From: Solen grandis
Taxonomy: Eukaryota; Mollusca; Bivalvia; Adapedonta; Solenidae
Direction: 5' to 3'
Assembly: GCA_021229015.1 (NCBI GenBank)
Contig: CM037794.1
Coordinates: 44,390,644-44,454,643, forward strand
Length of the DNA stretch: 64,000 nt
The notes under the pieces were generated by a model. That model searched no databases. It was not told where the DNA came from and saw nothing but the letters and a program-made list of their open reading frames with translations. A program made the translations under genes and the position numbers. Positions 40,701 to 48,893 of this stretch are shown piece after piece (the stretch's first letter is position 1; each line of letters begins with the position of its first letter).

Positions 40701-43700
40701 TCGAGATATAAACTGTTAAACGCATTAAGAATTTCTGTTTTCAGTCATAAACCCGGTCATTAAAAGCTGAAAGGTCTTTCAAAGCACTGCAAATTGTATT
40801 CTTTAGTGTCTCGATAGAGTATTTATTGTTTTAAAGATATTTAAGGCCAAAGTAAAAAAAATCGATAATTCATATATGACCTTGACCGTTGCTTTCTCTG
40901 GAAACGGAAGTAACATTACGCCATAAAATTTAATGCTGCACATTCAAATTCACGCAAATTAAACAAAATATAAGGACTATAGGCAGTAAATTTCAGTAAA
41001 AAAAATGTTAAGGAATTGTAACGACACATGACGTCATATGACATTCATCTTCTCAAGAGACATATATTCAGTCAAAATTATAGATTTATAACTCATCTGG
41101 AAGCGATGTTATGCGTATTTGAAATTTAACGTCAATGGCTCGAATATTGGATTCACCATAGAATCTTTGCCTTTATGAATTTGGAAAAACAGATACTTGG
41201 ATGCATAATTATAATATAATGTTAGTTCTGTGAAAAATGGATGAAAATCAGTCCGAAAATAATGGCTGTAGACCGCGAACACACTTTTGTTGGCCAACAA
41301 TAAATTTTGGCGTCATATGACTTCATAGTCATAAGACAATCATTGAAATTAAATATTCAGTATCTGATTTATAAGCAATAATTTTTTTCATTCCCCTGGA
41401 ACCTTTGCAAAATATAGAAATTTACGCGTAGAAATAAGAAATTCTGGATGACCTTATGACGTCAAATGACGTCAAATAACGTTCTGTCTAAAAGAATAAA
41501 AAGAAGTCGTTAAGACTAATATTCAATCTAAATATCAGCTTTCAAACTCTTCTGGAAGCGATTTTATACGAATTTGAAATTTGACGTCAATGGTTCGAAT
41601 CTTGGATTCGCTATAGAACCATTGCCTTCTCGAATATGGACAACCGGACACCAGGATACACAATTAGACAGAAAAATATACATTATATGAACTTTTGATG
41701 AAAATCGGTCCGGAAATAATGGCTGTAGACCGCGTAAAACCTTTCTATCCTGACGTCAAATCTGACGTTTTATAACTTCACATGAATATGAAATACATTG
41801 CATTCAAAACCTCATGGATTGATGTAAATGCCATCAAATTTCCATAGTCCAGCAAACTTTACAACATATTTAAATGAACGCGTAGATATTAGAAATTCTT
41901 TTTAACCTTATGACGTCATATGACGTCAAATTACGTACATCTTCACAGAATGTAAAGCATACTTGGAGACTTAATGTCCAAATATCACCTTTCTAACTCA
42001 TCTGGAAGCGATTTTATAGGTATTTGAAATATGACGTCAATGGTTTGGATCTTTGATTCGCCATTAAACCTTTGCTTTTTTAAGTTTTGAAAAACAAACA
42101 TCGAGATGCAAATTCTGGTGAAAATCGGCCAAGAAACAATGGCTGTAGATCGCGTACAAACAATTTTAGAGGACGTCAAGTTTGACGTCAAAACACGTCA
42201 TAGGCAAATGAAAATGATTGAAGTGCAAAATGATCTATCTGAAGCATATGCTATTAAATTTTCAAAGTGCTCGGACGTTTTCAACATATAGAAGTTAAAA
42301 CGTAAAAATTAGAATTTTCTTTTCACCTCATGACGTCATATGGCGTCATATGACGTTCATCTTCTGAGAATCTAAAGAAAACATAGAAGAGACTTATATT
42401 CTGGCCAAATATTAGCTTTCTAGCTTATCTGGAAGCGATTTTTTACTCGTTTGAAATTTGACGTCAATGGTTCGAATCTTGGATTAGCCATAGAACCATT
42501 GCCTTTTACGAATTTTGAAAAACGGACACCGAGATGCACAACTAGAGCGTAATATACACAATCTGTGAACTTTTGGTGAAAATCGGTCAGGAAATAATGG
42601 CTGTTGACCACGTACAAAATTTTTCACCTGACGTAAATTGTTGTCATGTCTATATCTTATCAATTGCTCCCTATGTGGAACAGTGATTGCTTAAAAAGAT
42701 TTAAATGGGCACGGGTTACTACAAACAACGATTTTCCGGGGGATTCAAGTGCCGACAGACAAACAATTGTGTAAAGTGTTAAGAACTAAACGATGGACTA
42801 AAGCAGTGCCCTCTCGGAGATGACGAATTTCTGAACATCACAGAGTGTGTTGCAGGCTGTGATTGTTATCCAAAGTTTACAATGAAATGTTCTGAAAGAA
42901 ATGAGTTCAATCTATTACAGTTGCACAGTGCAAGTCCACAATTTAAATATGGATTAAAAATGCTTGAGTTAACTAATCAACGCATAGATTTGAAAGAAGA
43001 AACATTCGGGTACTTTTCTTCTCTGCGTCACCTAAATATGTCTCTCAGCAACATAGAGATTATAATGCCCAAACAGTTATCAAATTTATCCAAATTGTTG
43101 ATACTGGATTTAAGTTTCAACAGGATTAAAGTTTTGAAATCGAATGCATTTTCTGGTCTGCTTAGATTACATACTCTTCTGTTACACGGCAATCCAATGG
43201 TAGATATCGAGGTCAACGCATTTGTAGGCCTAAGCTATCTATATGAGTTGGACATATCGACGACCCATGTGACGAAAATAACCAAAAACATATTTGATGG
43301 GCTTGAACAATTGAAAAAAATAAACATGAGTTATGGCCATATTATACAAATAGAAAATTTTGCATTTTCAAATTTGGACATTCTTGAATTATTGGATATT
43401 CGCGGAAATAGCATTTCGAAATTCAATAGACACATATTTGGTGGATTGAAATACCTAAAATACTTATTTACTGATGAGTTCTTGTTTTGTTGTCTACGGC
43501 CTGATAGCGTCTCTCAGAAAAATTGCTTGCCCAAAGAAGACGAATTTTCATCGTGTGATGATTTGATGAGAAACGAAATTCTACGCGCATTTGTTTGGAT
43601 AATCGGAACATCAGCTATACTCGGCAATATTTCTGTAATAATATACCGTATCTTGAAGTTCTCCAAGATAAACTCTAATGAAATATTTATTACAAACCTT

Positions 43701-46700
43701 AGTATTGCCGATTTTCAAATGGGAGTGTATCTTATTATGATAGCTGTTGCAGATGCTGTATATCGTGGCCGTTATATTTGGAATGATTTTCACTGGAGAA
43801 GCTCTGTAGCTTGCAAAGTTGCTGGTGTTTTTTCTACCGTAGGCAGTGAAGCTTCAGTTATATTTTTGTGTTTCATAACCGTAGATAGAATACTTATTGT
43901 AAAATATCCATTTGGTCAAGTTCGCATTAGCTCACACAAAGCAGTTCTTATGTGCATTATTGCTTGGTTAATTGCCTTCAGCATGGCTATTATACCATTA
44001 ACAACCGACAGCTACTTCAAAGGCGAGTTTTACTCCCGATCTGTGTGCTTGGCATTGCCTCTGACCAGAGAGAAACATCCTGGGTGGGAATACAGTGTCA
44101 GTATCTATATTGTGTTTAATTTCCTGGCTTTTTTGTTCATTGCAACCGCACAGTGTGTAATATATCATGAAATCAGTGTCAGTAGGAAAAAGGCTGCCTC
44201 ACAAAACAGAAAAAACGACCTAGCTACTGCCCGGTATCTCTTCATTATGGCCGCTACTGACATGTTATGCTGGTTTCCGGTCGTCGCTATCGGTATGTTA
44301 AACATTTCAATTGCTATTAACATAAAATGAACCTTATTTCCCGTCAATAGAATTTGAAGGGCATGTGAAAAAAAAGTCGATATGATGTCGGTCCATAGCA
44401 TTTGTTGGAAAGCTTAAAAATTTAAAAACGATAACGATTAGGTGAACCACAGTATCAAAGAAACATAACTGCATAGCTGACTGTCAGCGAACGGCTGATT
44501 GCGGTTTAGGAACCTGAACGCATTCTTGTTCTTGTTTGTCTATTATTTCCTCTTTAAGTGATTGCATAATGAGTTTTTGTCAGGAGCATAACTTAATATT
44601 AAAAATGAAACAATTTGAATCCTAAAGTATAGCTAGATGGCGTCTTAGAAGAACGCAGTGTTCAGAACTATAGCAATATCCTATTCCACTGTTTATGCAC
44701 ATGCCTTTGTTACTTTTATGTTGAAAAGAAAATACAGGGTGTTTCAGAATAACAACACCCGCGTTTGTTGAATTATCTTTATTTAAAACTTAAAATAAAT
44801 ATATATTGCGACTATCTGAAGTACAGTCTCATAAAAACATAACGAACTAACATAGAAATTTTGAATTTAAACATTATTACTCATAATCTAATACTGAAAA
44901 TATGTCCCGACCATGACTTTCAAAACTATCAGATCATTTGATTAAAAAAAATAGGAAGATGGCGACCAGACCAAAGTGCAGTGCAAAGAACCATTACTAC
45001 TTTATTCTATAACAATTTATCTCCATGTTTTTTTCCCCAGAATTTGATCATGGTCCTCTTGGTGTTAAAGCGATTTTCGAATGTTGAAATAACATATTTC
45101 TAGTTTTTATTTAAAGAGAAACAACAAACAATAATTTCTTTGACAACCGCAAGCAAGCTAAATTGTTCATATAATTGTATCAGGGTTTGCTGCACTGGGT
45201 GGACACTCTATTCCTGGCGACGTATATGCGTGGATAGCTGTTTTCATTCTGCCTATCAACTCTGCACTGAATCCATACGTCTACACAATTGGAACACATT
45301 TTAAAATATCCGTAAGTTTATCGTTTATTTTGTCATTCATCGTATGAGTTCCATTATGTAGATTCCAGTAATTATTGGAATTTTAAAATTCAAAAAATGC
45401 GATTGAGCAAACCGACTGCTTTAATAACAGTTGTGGTGTAAAAGTAATAGAACAATAAGAATTGTATTATTCTATACATGTTTTTATTTTCTCTTTCTCT
45501 CATTTTTCAGTAATCAAAATGTGATGCATATAAAACATACAGTGGTTAGAAATAAGTCTTGTATCATTTATTGATTGCTGTTCTTGTTGTGTCCAATTTT
45601 TCAGTGTACACAAGTATCCGAAAAGCCACGTCAGCAAAGTAAGTAAGGATAATCTCTTTAATAACATTGTTCTTTATTCTCAAATGAGCGTTTTTGTAAT
45701 AGAGATAGATGAACTTAGGAAAAAAGATTACGTTCAAACAAATGTTTAAGGTATTAAATAATATAATGATAAATGGGAAAACATACGTTTAAGACTACAT
45801 ATGATATTAATAATAATGTATTAACATTTACGAACGAGGGAATGGTATTAATATGTACTCATAAGCGTTGCTTTTCCTTTCTTCATTTTCCAGAGCCGTT
45901 ATCTGCAAAGCCTCTTGTTAACATATTGATATCCAGTAAAACCAATCCAGCAAAAATAAGACATACAAAGTCATTACAATTCATTGGTGCGAAAAGGAGG
46001 TTTCATCTCAAGGTAAATAACAAAAGCCTACACATTTTTCCTAATAAAATGTTCTATCGAAATTTGATGAAATGCAAACTATTGTAAAAAGAATAAATTG
46101 CTTTATTAATTTCAGACGAATATCTATTGCAATATGATGTTCATTTGCTGTTTTATTATCAGTGTATTTATTTGTTTTTATCATAAGGCTCAATAGTAAT
46201 GAAAACATTTTACTTTAAAATAATAATCCTATTCCGACAAAAATATGTACAGTGCAGTAAGTTAGTGCCTTATTCAAACATATGAAGAGAATAGTATTAG
46301 AATTGAAAAATAGTGTTATGTCTCTTATAGTATGGCCCATTTCGCGGATTTTCGTATTCTACAATACCGCCGCCAAATTTTGGATGCATCCATTCATAAT
46401 CGGAACATGCTTACCTATTTGCAAATGTAAACGGCATTTTAAGCCTCCATAGCAACAACACAGGAAAGGAATGACTAGCATGTCCGTTAAATTCATTACG
46501 TATTGTTGTTTTTATTTTGTACTGTGCATGTCATATAACCTCGTTTCAAAAGATCTTTCAGCGAATTATTTTTGAATATCCTTGTATAAAATTAAAATCG
46601 CCCTTTTAAGTTAAAATAGTGTAGAAAGAAAATACTTATCGGCTTAAGAAAATTGCACGGTAAGAGATCTTAGGTGTATAATATACAATTTATTATATAT

Positions 46701-48488
46701 AATTAGTTGTATTAAATAAACGTTTCGTAAACATCTAAAAAAAGTGATTTTGAACAGTATTATAACTTTGAATAGATAAATAAGATACATTGACATGCTC
46801 ATTATAATATTTCCTGGTTTTCCAAATTTAAATATTCTATCAATTCTTTAAATAAGGTCCAGTCATTATTTTTCCACACAAAATGTGCACGTTCAATAGA
46901 ATGACGTCATCTTCTTTTTTATCTTTCTGAGCAATATTTTAAGAAGCAAATTGCTACGAATTATTGTGATTCCATGATATATTTGTCATGGAAATAATTA
47001 AGCAATATAATTCTATTTCAGCAAATATAGTTGCAAAAACAGAACATTCATACGGCTGCAGTTAATTACCCTTAATACATTCGCATTAATAATTGGGATA
47101 TAAATTATGTTACCAATGAAACTAAGATGTTGCGAAAAATTGAAGTCACCTACCAAATGATTGTGGCCGGTGGAAAATTACAAGTGCCTCTTGTATAATC
47201 TGGATCCACCTGTAACAAACATAAAATTGGCGTCGCTATATCATTTAATATTTGTCTCAGTGCGAATATTTCCTAAACAAAAACATTTCTGAAGACATCA
47301 AAATGAAGAACATTTATAGGCATGTCCCACCATACTGGGCATACACAAAGCTACCAATAATTGCCACCCTGTAATTAAACTTAACTGTGTTTGTGTTTTT
47401 CCTCTAGACACATTTATAATATTCTTCTTCGTACGTGACTTTATATCTTTTTTGTATTAATGCTTTTACTTACAATAATGAAATTCTTTGAAATGCGTTT
47501 CAAAATATACAGTGATTATCACAAAACAACGTCGCGTTTGGGTAAGCTTTACACTTGAGGTAATTTGTATTTTTGGCAAAGCTTTTTACACCATTCTCTA
47601 AAATAATCTTAAGTCAGTAAACCGTACTCGGTCAGTTTCTGGAACTGTTAACACTATTTTATTGTTTCGAAGTCTACAGTTGTAATGAAATAATACTTTC
47701 CCCCGATACATTATGGGGTCAAATTCGTAATGGAATATGTAACAAAATAAATTGGTTAGAGATACACATTCCTATAGTAATTTAATATTAGATTCTATAA
47801 TGTTTAATATACAAGCAAAATAGAAAGTAACTATTAGCGATGTAAAAAAACGAACATTTTAAATATGCTGAAGCTCAACACTATGTAAATAAGTACACAT
47901 TTAATAAAGTGATGTTGATGTGTTCAGGAAGCACTTGTGGTTGCATGGCAGACGGCGGAAATTATTGACTTAATCCACACGAAAGGGCTAGTTATGAATG
48001 GGACCATAACGATGGAAAACGTAAGCGTGCCAGCTTTAAAGAGGGTAAGAATTTAGTACCTGAAATTAATATTTACGAATTTATAATAATCTTACAAACC
48101 CTTAAAAGTCTTCATACTGAAACTGTTGATTTAAAAAGTATATAATTATGCATCCTATTTCTCTGACCGACACCTCTTTATTCATTTCTCGACATACCCC
48201 CGTGGCAAAATTGCAACAAAACAGCTGTCATGATTACATAACCAGCCGTGATATCCTTACTTCTGGTTAACATGTCCCATTCAAAACTATTATACGTATC
48301 CAAATATCATAATTTTCTTGTTTCACTTTACGAACTTAAAGAGTCGCCTCCGCAAATCGAACCATTTACCACCCACATGGATTTCAATGTACCCATTTAT
48401 ATTCAACTAGATTTTACTGTGACTACAACAAAGATCTTCAAGACTTACAATGGTGAAATATGAACGGCAAACTTTTCTGAAAAAAAAA

Positions 48489-48529
<41 letters not shown>

Positions 48530-48893
48530 AACATCCAAATGTTAATATATTGTAAAAACTATAAACAAAACCAATATTTCTCATAAATAACTCAAAATAT
48601 ATAAATATAATGTTAATAAGGAAATATCTGCATCATTTTATAAACTTATACTTTGGTTTTATAAAGTAAAACATTTTTAGACTGTTAAACCATAGGTTTT
48701 TGTAAGAAATCAAACAAATTTTATGCCTTATAACTTTTTTGAACAGCCGTTCAGCAGTATTCAACTGAATTGTTCCCAAACACTGAGTCTTGAGGAGGAA
48801 CATTTCAAGGCCGACATCCATGACTATGGTGTCCTACTGAGGAAAACAATCCGCAACATTCGGCGGACGAGAAAGGGGATTACTGTTCATTGA
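9939..48893 (+). CDS. GRL101-like multidomain GPCR (CUB, C-type lectin, LDLa, LRR, 7TM); 22 exons visible, 5' end missing, two lesions
   Basis: The visible exons sum to about 4.6 kb, roughly 1,540 residues: 9939-10105, 10605-10785, 11160-11332, 15717-15939, 16745-16969, 17263-17341, 17854-18014, 19302-19445, 21277-21390, 23690-23809, 29420-29549, 29920-29993, 31461-31790, 32162-32352, 34244-34378, 36321-36443, then about 42784 (or further left) to 44292, 45184-45311, 45605-45638, 45894-46012, 47928-48044 and 48747-48893. All have GT-AG borders and compatible phases. The order is ligand-binding modules, then LRRs, then a rhodopsin-family 7TM like relaxin/LGR receptors. This matches snail GRL101 and its bivalve relatives, though the CUB plus lectin front is larger than in classical GRL101. 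It should sit in the plasma membrane with an extracellular N-terminus; the ligand is unknown. The signal-peptide exon is not found. A frameshift near 31680 and an in-frame TAA at 42780-42782 mean it may be a pseudogene. Confidence 0.85.
11160..15939 (+). CDS. Receptor exons 3-4: second CUB-like domain
   Basis: Exon 11160-11332 (phase 1 to 0) encodes STCGHKG, then VPYPVGG, INWTIIG and QYVKLTIK, the first half of a CUB-like fold. Exon 15717-15939 (phase 0 to 1) encodes [15 protein letters not shown], then [10 protein letters not shown] and a short acidic linker ending MLEDR. The domain is more diverged than the first. The donor of exon 4 (GAG|GTCTGC) is weak but keeps phase with the next exon. 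The intervening intron of 4.4 kb contains a decayed duplicate of exon 4 at 14343-14544. Confidence 0.7.
11820..11970. repeat. Short repeats of CACCGATATTAAAATCA
   Basis: The motif CACCGATATTAAAATCA occurs three times, starting near 11828, 11875 and 11947. Flanks are partly similar after the second and third copies, indicating a degraded tandem repeat of about 50-70 bp inside the intron. Confidence 0.6.
11971..14342. other. Intron between CUB exons 3 and 4, no gene seen
   Basis: AT-rich sequence with a poly-C tract near 12160-12175, an ATC microsatellite near 13748-13778 and a CA-rich stretch near 13855-13868. No coding features were supported on either strand. Confidence 0.6.
14343..14544 (+). 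pseudogene. Decayed duplicate of receptor exon 4 (CUB exon)
   Basis: This stretch aligns along nearly its full length with exon 15717-15939. Shared blocks include GAATCCTTGTA, GACACAAAT, CACTTCCTAACTGT, TCATACAA and TTTTATGCT in the same order and spacing, with small indels. The copy has in-frame TGA and TAA codons and no good splice borders, so it is a non-functional exon relic left by a local duplication about 1.4 kb upstream of the intact exon. Confidence 0.8.
16745..18014 (+). CDS. Receptor exons 5-7: C-type lectin domain
   Basis: Exon 16745-16969 encodes [18 protein letters not shown], then [20 protein letters not shown] and DFYIG, a standard CTLD first half. Exon 17263-17341 adds [16 protein letters not shown], the WxDG core. 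Exon 17854-18014 adds [24 protein letters not shown] and REFICQR, the second half with closing cysteines. The QPN triplet sits where Ca2+ and sugar selectivity are usually set (EPN for mannose type, QPD for galactose type), so Ca2+-dependent carbohydrate binding is plausible but not certain. Phases are 1-1, 1-2 and 2-1, consistent throughout. Splitting a CTLD over three exons is common in animals. Confidence 0.85.
18015..19301. other. Intron after the lectin domain, no gene seen
   Basis: AT-rich, with A- and CAA-rich patches near 18600-18660. The 65-codon open frame at 18147-18344 has no recognisable motif. Confidence 0.55.
19302..19445 (+). CDS. Receptor exon 8: LDLa-type module 1
   Basis: The phase 1-1 exon encodes a 20-residue linker, then [20 protein letters not shown] and FDGSDEAKC. 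The [13 protein letters not shown] segment is the LDL-receptor class A calcium-binding signature. The module is short of one cysteine at its start relative to the six-cysteine consensus unless a linker position supplies it. LDLa modules bind peptide ligands or lipoproteins extracellularly; in relaxin-type receptors the LDLa is needed for activation. Confidence 0.8.
19693..20901. mobile_element. Dead mariner-family DNA transposon
   Basis: The 1.2-kb element is bounded by imperfect inverted repeats (TGAGGGGTGATCATTTTATT at the left, the complement of a similar sequence ending CCCTCG at the right) and flanking TA dinucleotides. Conceptual fragments of a mariner transposase remain: [12 protein letters not shown] (first catalytic Asp region), [10 protein letters not shown] (second Asp region) and [11 protein letters not shown] (the SPDLAP-like region). 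They are scattered over frames with many stops, so there is no functional transposase. It lies in the intron between LDLa exons 1 and 2. Confidence 0.8.
21277..21390 (+). CDS. Receptor exon 9: LDLa-type module 2
   Basis: The phase 1-1 exon encodes [17 protein letters not shown] and [10 protein letters not shown]. The Cys spacing and the DGSDE calcium-binding end fit LDLa, although the CDG usually preceding the fourth cysteine is CDF here and the first cysteine is missing. The acceptor TTTCAG and donor GTAAGT are strong. Confidence 0.8.
21718..21765. repeat. Hairpin: 16-bp inverted repeat with 16-base loop
   Basis: CATGACTATTTATTTC at 21718-21733 is mirrored by GAATAAATAGTCATG ending at 21765, with one mismatch. 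It is intronic and of unknown role. Confidence 0.6.
21766..23689. other. Intron between LDLa modules 2 and 3, no gene seen
   Basis: AT-rich; short open frames at 22633-22842 and the 5' part of 23473-23841 have no motif. Only the 3' end of the latter is the LDLa exon. Confidence 0.55.
23690..23809 (+). CDS. Receptor exon 10: LDLa-type module 3
   Basis: The phase 1-1 exon encodes [20 protein letters not shown] followed by [16 protein letters not shown]. All six cysteines of the LDLa consensus are present, with the acidic calcium-binding cluster. It is the most canonical LDLa in this gene. Confidence 0.9.
24341..27360. repeat. Tandem array of a ~0.8-kb repeat unit (about four units, third one shortened)
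   Basis: Units start near 24350, 25203, 25987 and 26617 with TTTGAAGCATAA-like sequence. Each has TTAGTTTTGGAGCTATTT, then TATGACCTTGACC, then TTCTTCTATCTGATCTC. The complete units end with CGCCCCCTAGCGG or a close variant. Successive start distances are about 850, 780 and 630 bp, the last reflecting an internal loss. No coding capacity. Separate short matches occur near 40850-40900. Confidence 0.8.
27455..27600. repeat. (AAT)n microsatellite and two copies of a hairpin-bearing repeat
   Basis: An AAT run (27455-27485) is followed by two ~70-bp direct repeats containing AGAAGGAGAACAA or AGAAGAAGAACAA. Each ends in a hairpin. The second hairpin, 27567-27596, has a perfect 12-bp stem (TAGGTTTTCGCA with its complement) and a 6-base loop; the first is degraded. 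Confidence 0.75.
27601..28212. mobile_element. Internally deleted Tc1-like DNA transposon
   Basis: The 612-bp element has perfect 12-bp terminal inverted repeats, CACTGACCCAAA at the left and TTTGGGTCAGTG at the right. Inside is a decayed C-terminal part of a Tc1 transposase: [16 protein letters not shown] corresponds to the conserved SPDLNPIEHLWDEL region holding the last catalytic acidic residue, and ANGGHTGY corresponds to the Tc1 C-terminal GGHT motif. The 5' half of the transposase is gone, so it is inactive. Confidence 0.8.
28213..29419. other. Intron before LDLa module 4, no gene seen
   Basis: AT-rich; no open frame with a family signature. A short GC-richer patch near 28500-28560 has no recognisable coding content. 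Confidence 0.55.
29420..29549 (+). CDS. Receptor exon 11: LDLa-type module 4
   Basis: The phase 1-2 exon encodes [20 protein letters not shown] then [18 protein letters not shown]. Cysteine spacing fits LDLa but the usual DGSDE is replaced by NAHRLEDE. The exon carries on with QTYIG into the next domain and ends in phase 2, unlike the other LDLa exons, because it is followed by a different module. Confidence 0.8.
29920..32352 (+). CDS. Receptor exons 12-14: contactin-associated-protein-like (fibrinogen-like) cysteine region, with a frameshift
   Basis: Exon 29920-29993 (phase 2-1) encodes [20 protein letters not shown]. Exon 31461-31790 begins [17 protein letters not shown], then [24 protein letters not shown], and after a frame change [11 protein letters not shown] and [13 protein letters not shown]. 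Exon 32162-32352 (phase 2-1) encodes CICRSHN, then [12 protein letters not shown]. The Cys order (entry Cys, ECRYD, C-x-H-x-FECY, C, C-x-C, then a LPV strand) resembles the fibrinogen-like region of neurexin IV/CASPR proteins; this is inference from pattern. In the middle exon the frame before about 31680 ends at TAG 31694-31696, and the rest is open only in another frame. The exon is one base short of the length that both flanking phases require. Confidence 0.65.
32425..33335. repeat. Tandem array of a ~155-bp repeat, about six degenerate units
   Basis: Units share, in order, ACTCTAGCATCTTCATTTCT, AAACTTCATGACAATG, AAGTTCGATTATGACTGATA and CAGGAGTTATG-like blocks, and terminate in GCCAGATTTCACATT. 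Spacing between successive units is roughly 150-160 bp. Units are well diverged from each other. Intronic. Confidence 0.75.
34244..34378 (+). CDS. Receptor exon 15: degenerate LDLa-type module 5
   Basis: The phase 1-1 exon encodes [18 protein letters not shown], then [13 protein letters not shown]. Cysteine positions follow the LDLa plan but the calcium-binding acidic cluster is mostly lost, so it may not bind Ca2+ in the usual way. Splice borders TATCAG and GTAATG are acceptable. Confidence 0.75.
34379..36320. other. Intron between LDLa modules 5 and 6, no gene seen
   Basis: Very AT-rich with several homopolymer tracts (A-rich at 34950-34990, C then A at 36226-36268). ATTTGCATAAAA recurs at about 35223 and 35748, hinting at an old repeat. 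Confidence 0.5.
36321..36443 (+). CDS. Receptor exon 16: LDLa-type module 6
   Basis: The phase 1-1 exon encodes [20 protein letters not shown] then [19 protein letters not shown]. All six cysteines and the CDG plus GEDE cluster are present, so it is a canonical LDLa. It is the last clearly intact module before the 6.3-kb satellite-filled intron. Confidence 0.9.
36444..38100. other. Intron, unique-looking part, no gene seen
   Basis: AT-rich sequence. Overlapping short frames at 37531-37821 and 37788-37979 have no motif or signal. Confidence 0.5.
38100..42625. repeat. ~430-bp satellite array rich in TGACGTCA (CRE octamer)
   Basis: Recurrent blocks include CATCTGGAAGCGATTTTATA followed by TTTGACGTCAATGGTTCGAA, seen near 39812, 40241, 41094, 41551, 41998 and 42426 (spacing about 430-457, with one double interval). 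Another block, GACGTCAAATCTGACGT, recurs at similar spacing. Related, more diverged units extend left to about 38100 (for example GCTTCTAACTCATCAG-like blocks at 38775 and 39203). By eye I count about 21 copies of the palindrome TGACGTCA in 4.5 kb. The array ends about 80 bases before the receptor's LRR/7TM exon. A non-matching insert lies around 40560-41020. Confidence 0.8.
42705..44292 (+). CDS. Receptor exon 17: last LDLa (with in-frame stop), leucine-rich repeats, hinge and TM1-TM6
   Basis: A frame from about 42705 encodes [13 protein letters not shown], then C-stop-E, then [15 protein letters not shown]: an LDLa with TAA at 42780-42782 exactly where the consensus is collinear. After it come a Cys-rich cap ([11 protein letters not shown]) and six or seven LRRs ([38 protein letters not shown]) of about 24 residues. 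Then a hinge [10 protein letters not shown] and [11 protein letters not shown] like LGR receptors. TM1 is near 43588-43656 (ILGN), TM2 near 43690-43770 ([13 protein letters not shown]), TM3 near 43806-43890 with DRIL in place of DRY, TM4 near 43935-44010, TM5 near 44095-44165, TM6 near 44240-44290 (CWFPVV). Exit is phase 1. A phase-1 acceptor at 42782-42783 (GTTAAG|AACTAA) would skip the stop but truncates the LDLa and has a poor pyrimidine tract. Confidence 0.85.
45184..45311 (+). CDS. Receptor exon 18: extracellular loop 3 and TM7
   Basis: The phase 1-0 exon encodes [17 protein letters not shown] then [19 protein letters not shown], which is TM7 with a perfect NPxxY motif, followed by the start of the helix-8 region (GTHFKIS). 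It joins the TM6 exon in phase. NPxxY is the activation switch of rhodopsin-family receptors, so this part has kept its functional residues. Confidence 0.9.
45605..48893 (+). CDS. Receptor exons 19-22: cytoplasmic tail and stop
   Basis: Four small exons follow: 45605-45638 ([11 protein letters not shown]; phase 0-1), 45894-46012 ([15 protein letters not shown] to GAKRRFHLK; phase 1-0), 47928-48044 ([20 protein letters not shown]; phase 0-0) and 48747-48893 ([20 protein letters not shown] to [10 protein letters not shown], then TGA). All borders are GT-AG and the reading frame stays open to the stop at 48891-48893. The tail is basic with several Ser/Thr, suited to kinase and arrestin contacts (general GPCR knowledge). 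The [19 protein letters not shown] helix looks like the conserved tail segment of GRL101-like proteins. AATAAA occurs at about 49806 as a possible poly(A) signal. Confidence 0.8.
46013..47927. other. Intron in the receptor tail, no gene seen
   Basis: AT-rich, without repeats or frames that I can support. Confidence 0.5.
48487..48527. repeat. (AT)n microsatellite
   Basis: A run of ATATAT with minor interruptions lies in the last intron of the receptor gene. Confidence 0.85.

Noticed and set aside
44740..45000. CAGGGTGTTTCAGAATAAC as the end of a transposon
   Set aside because: The phrase resembles some element termini, but no matching inverted end or target duplication was found.
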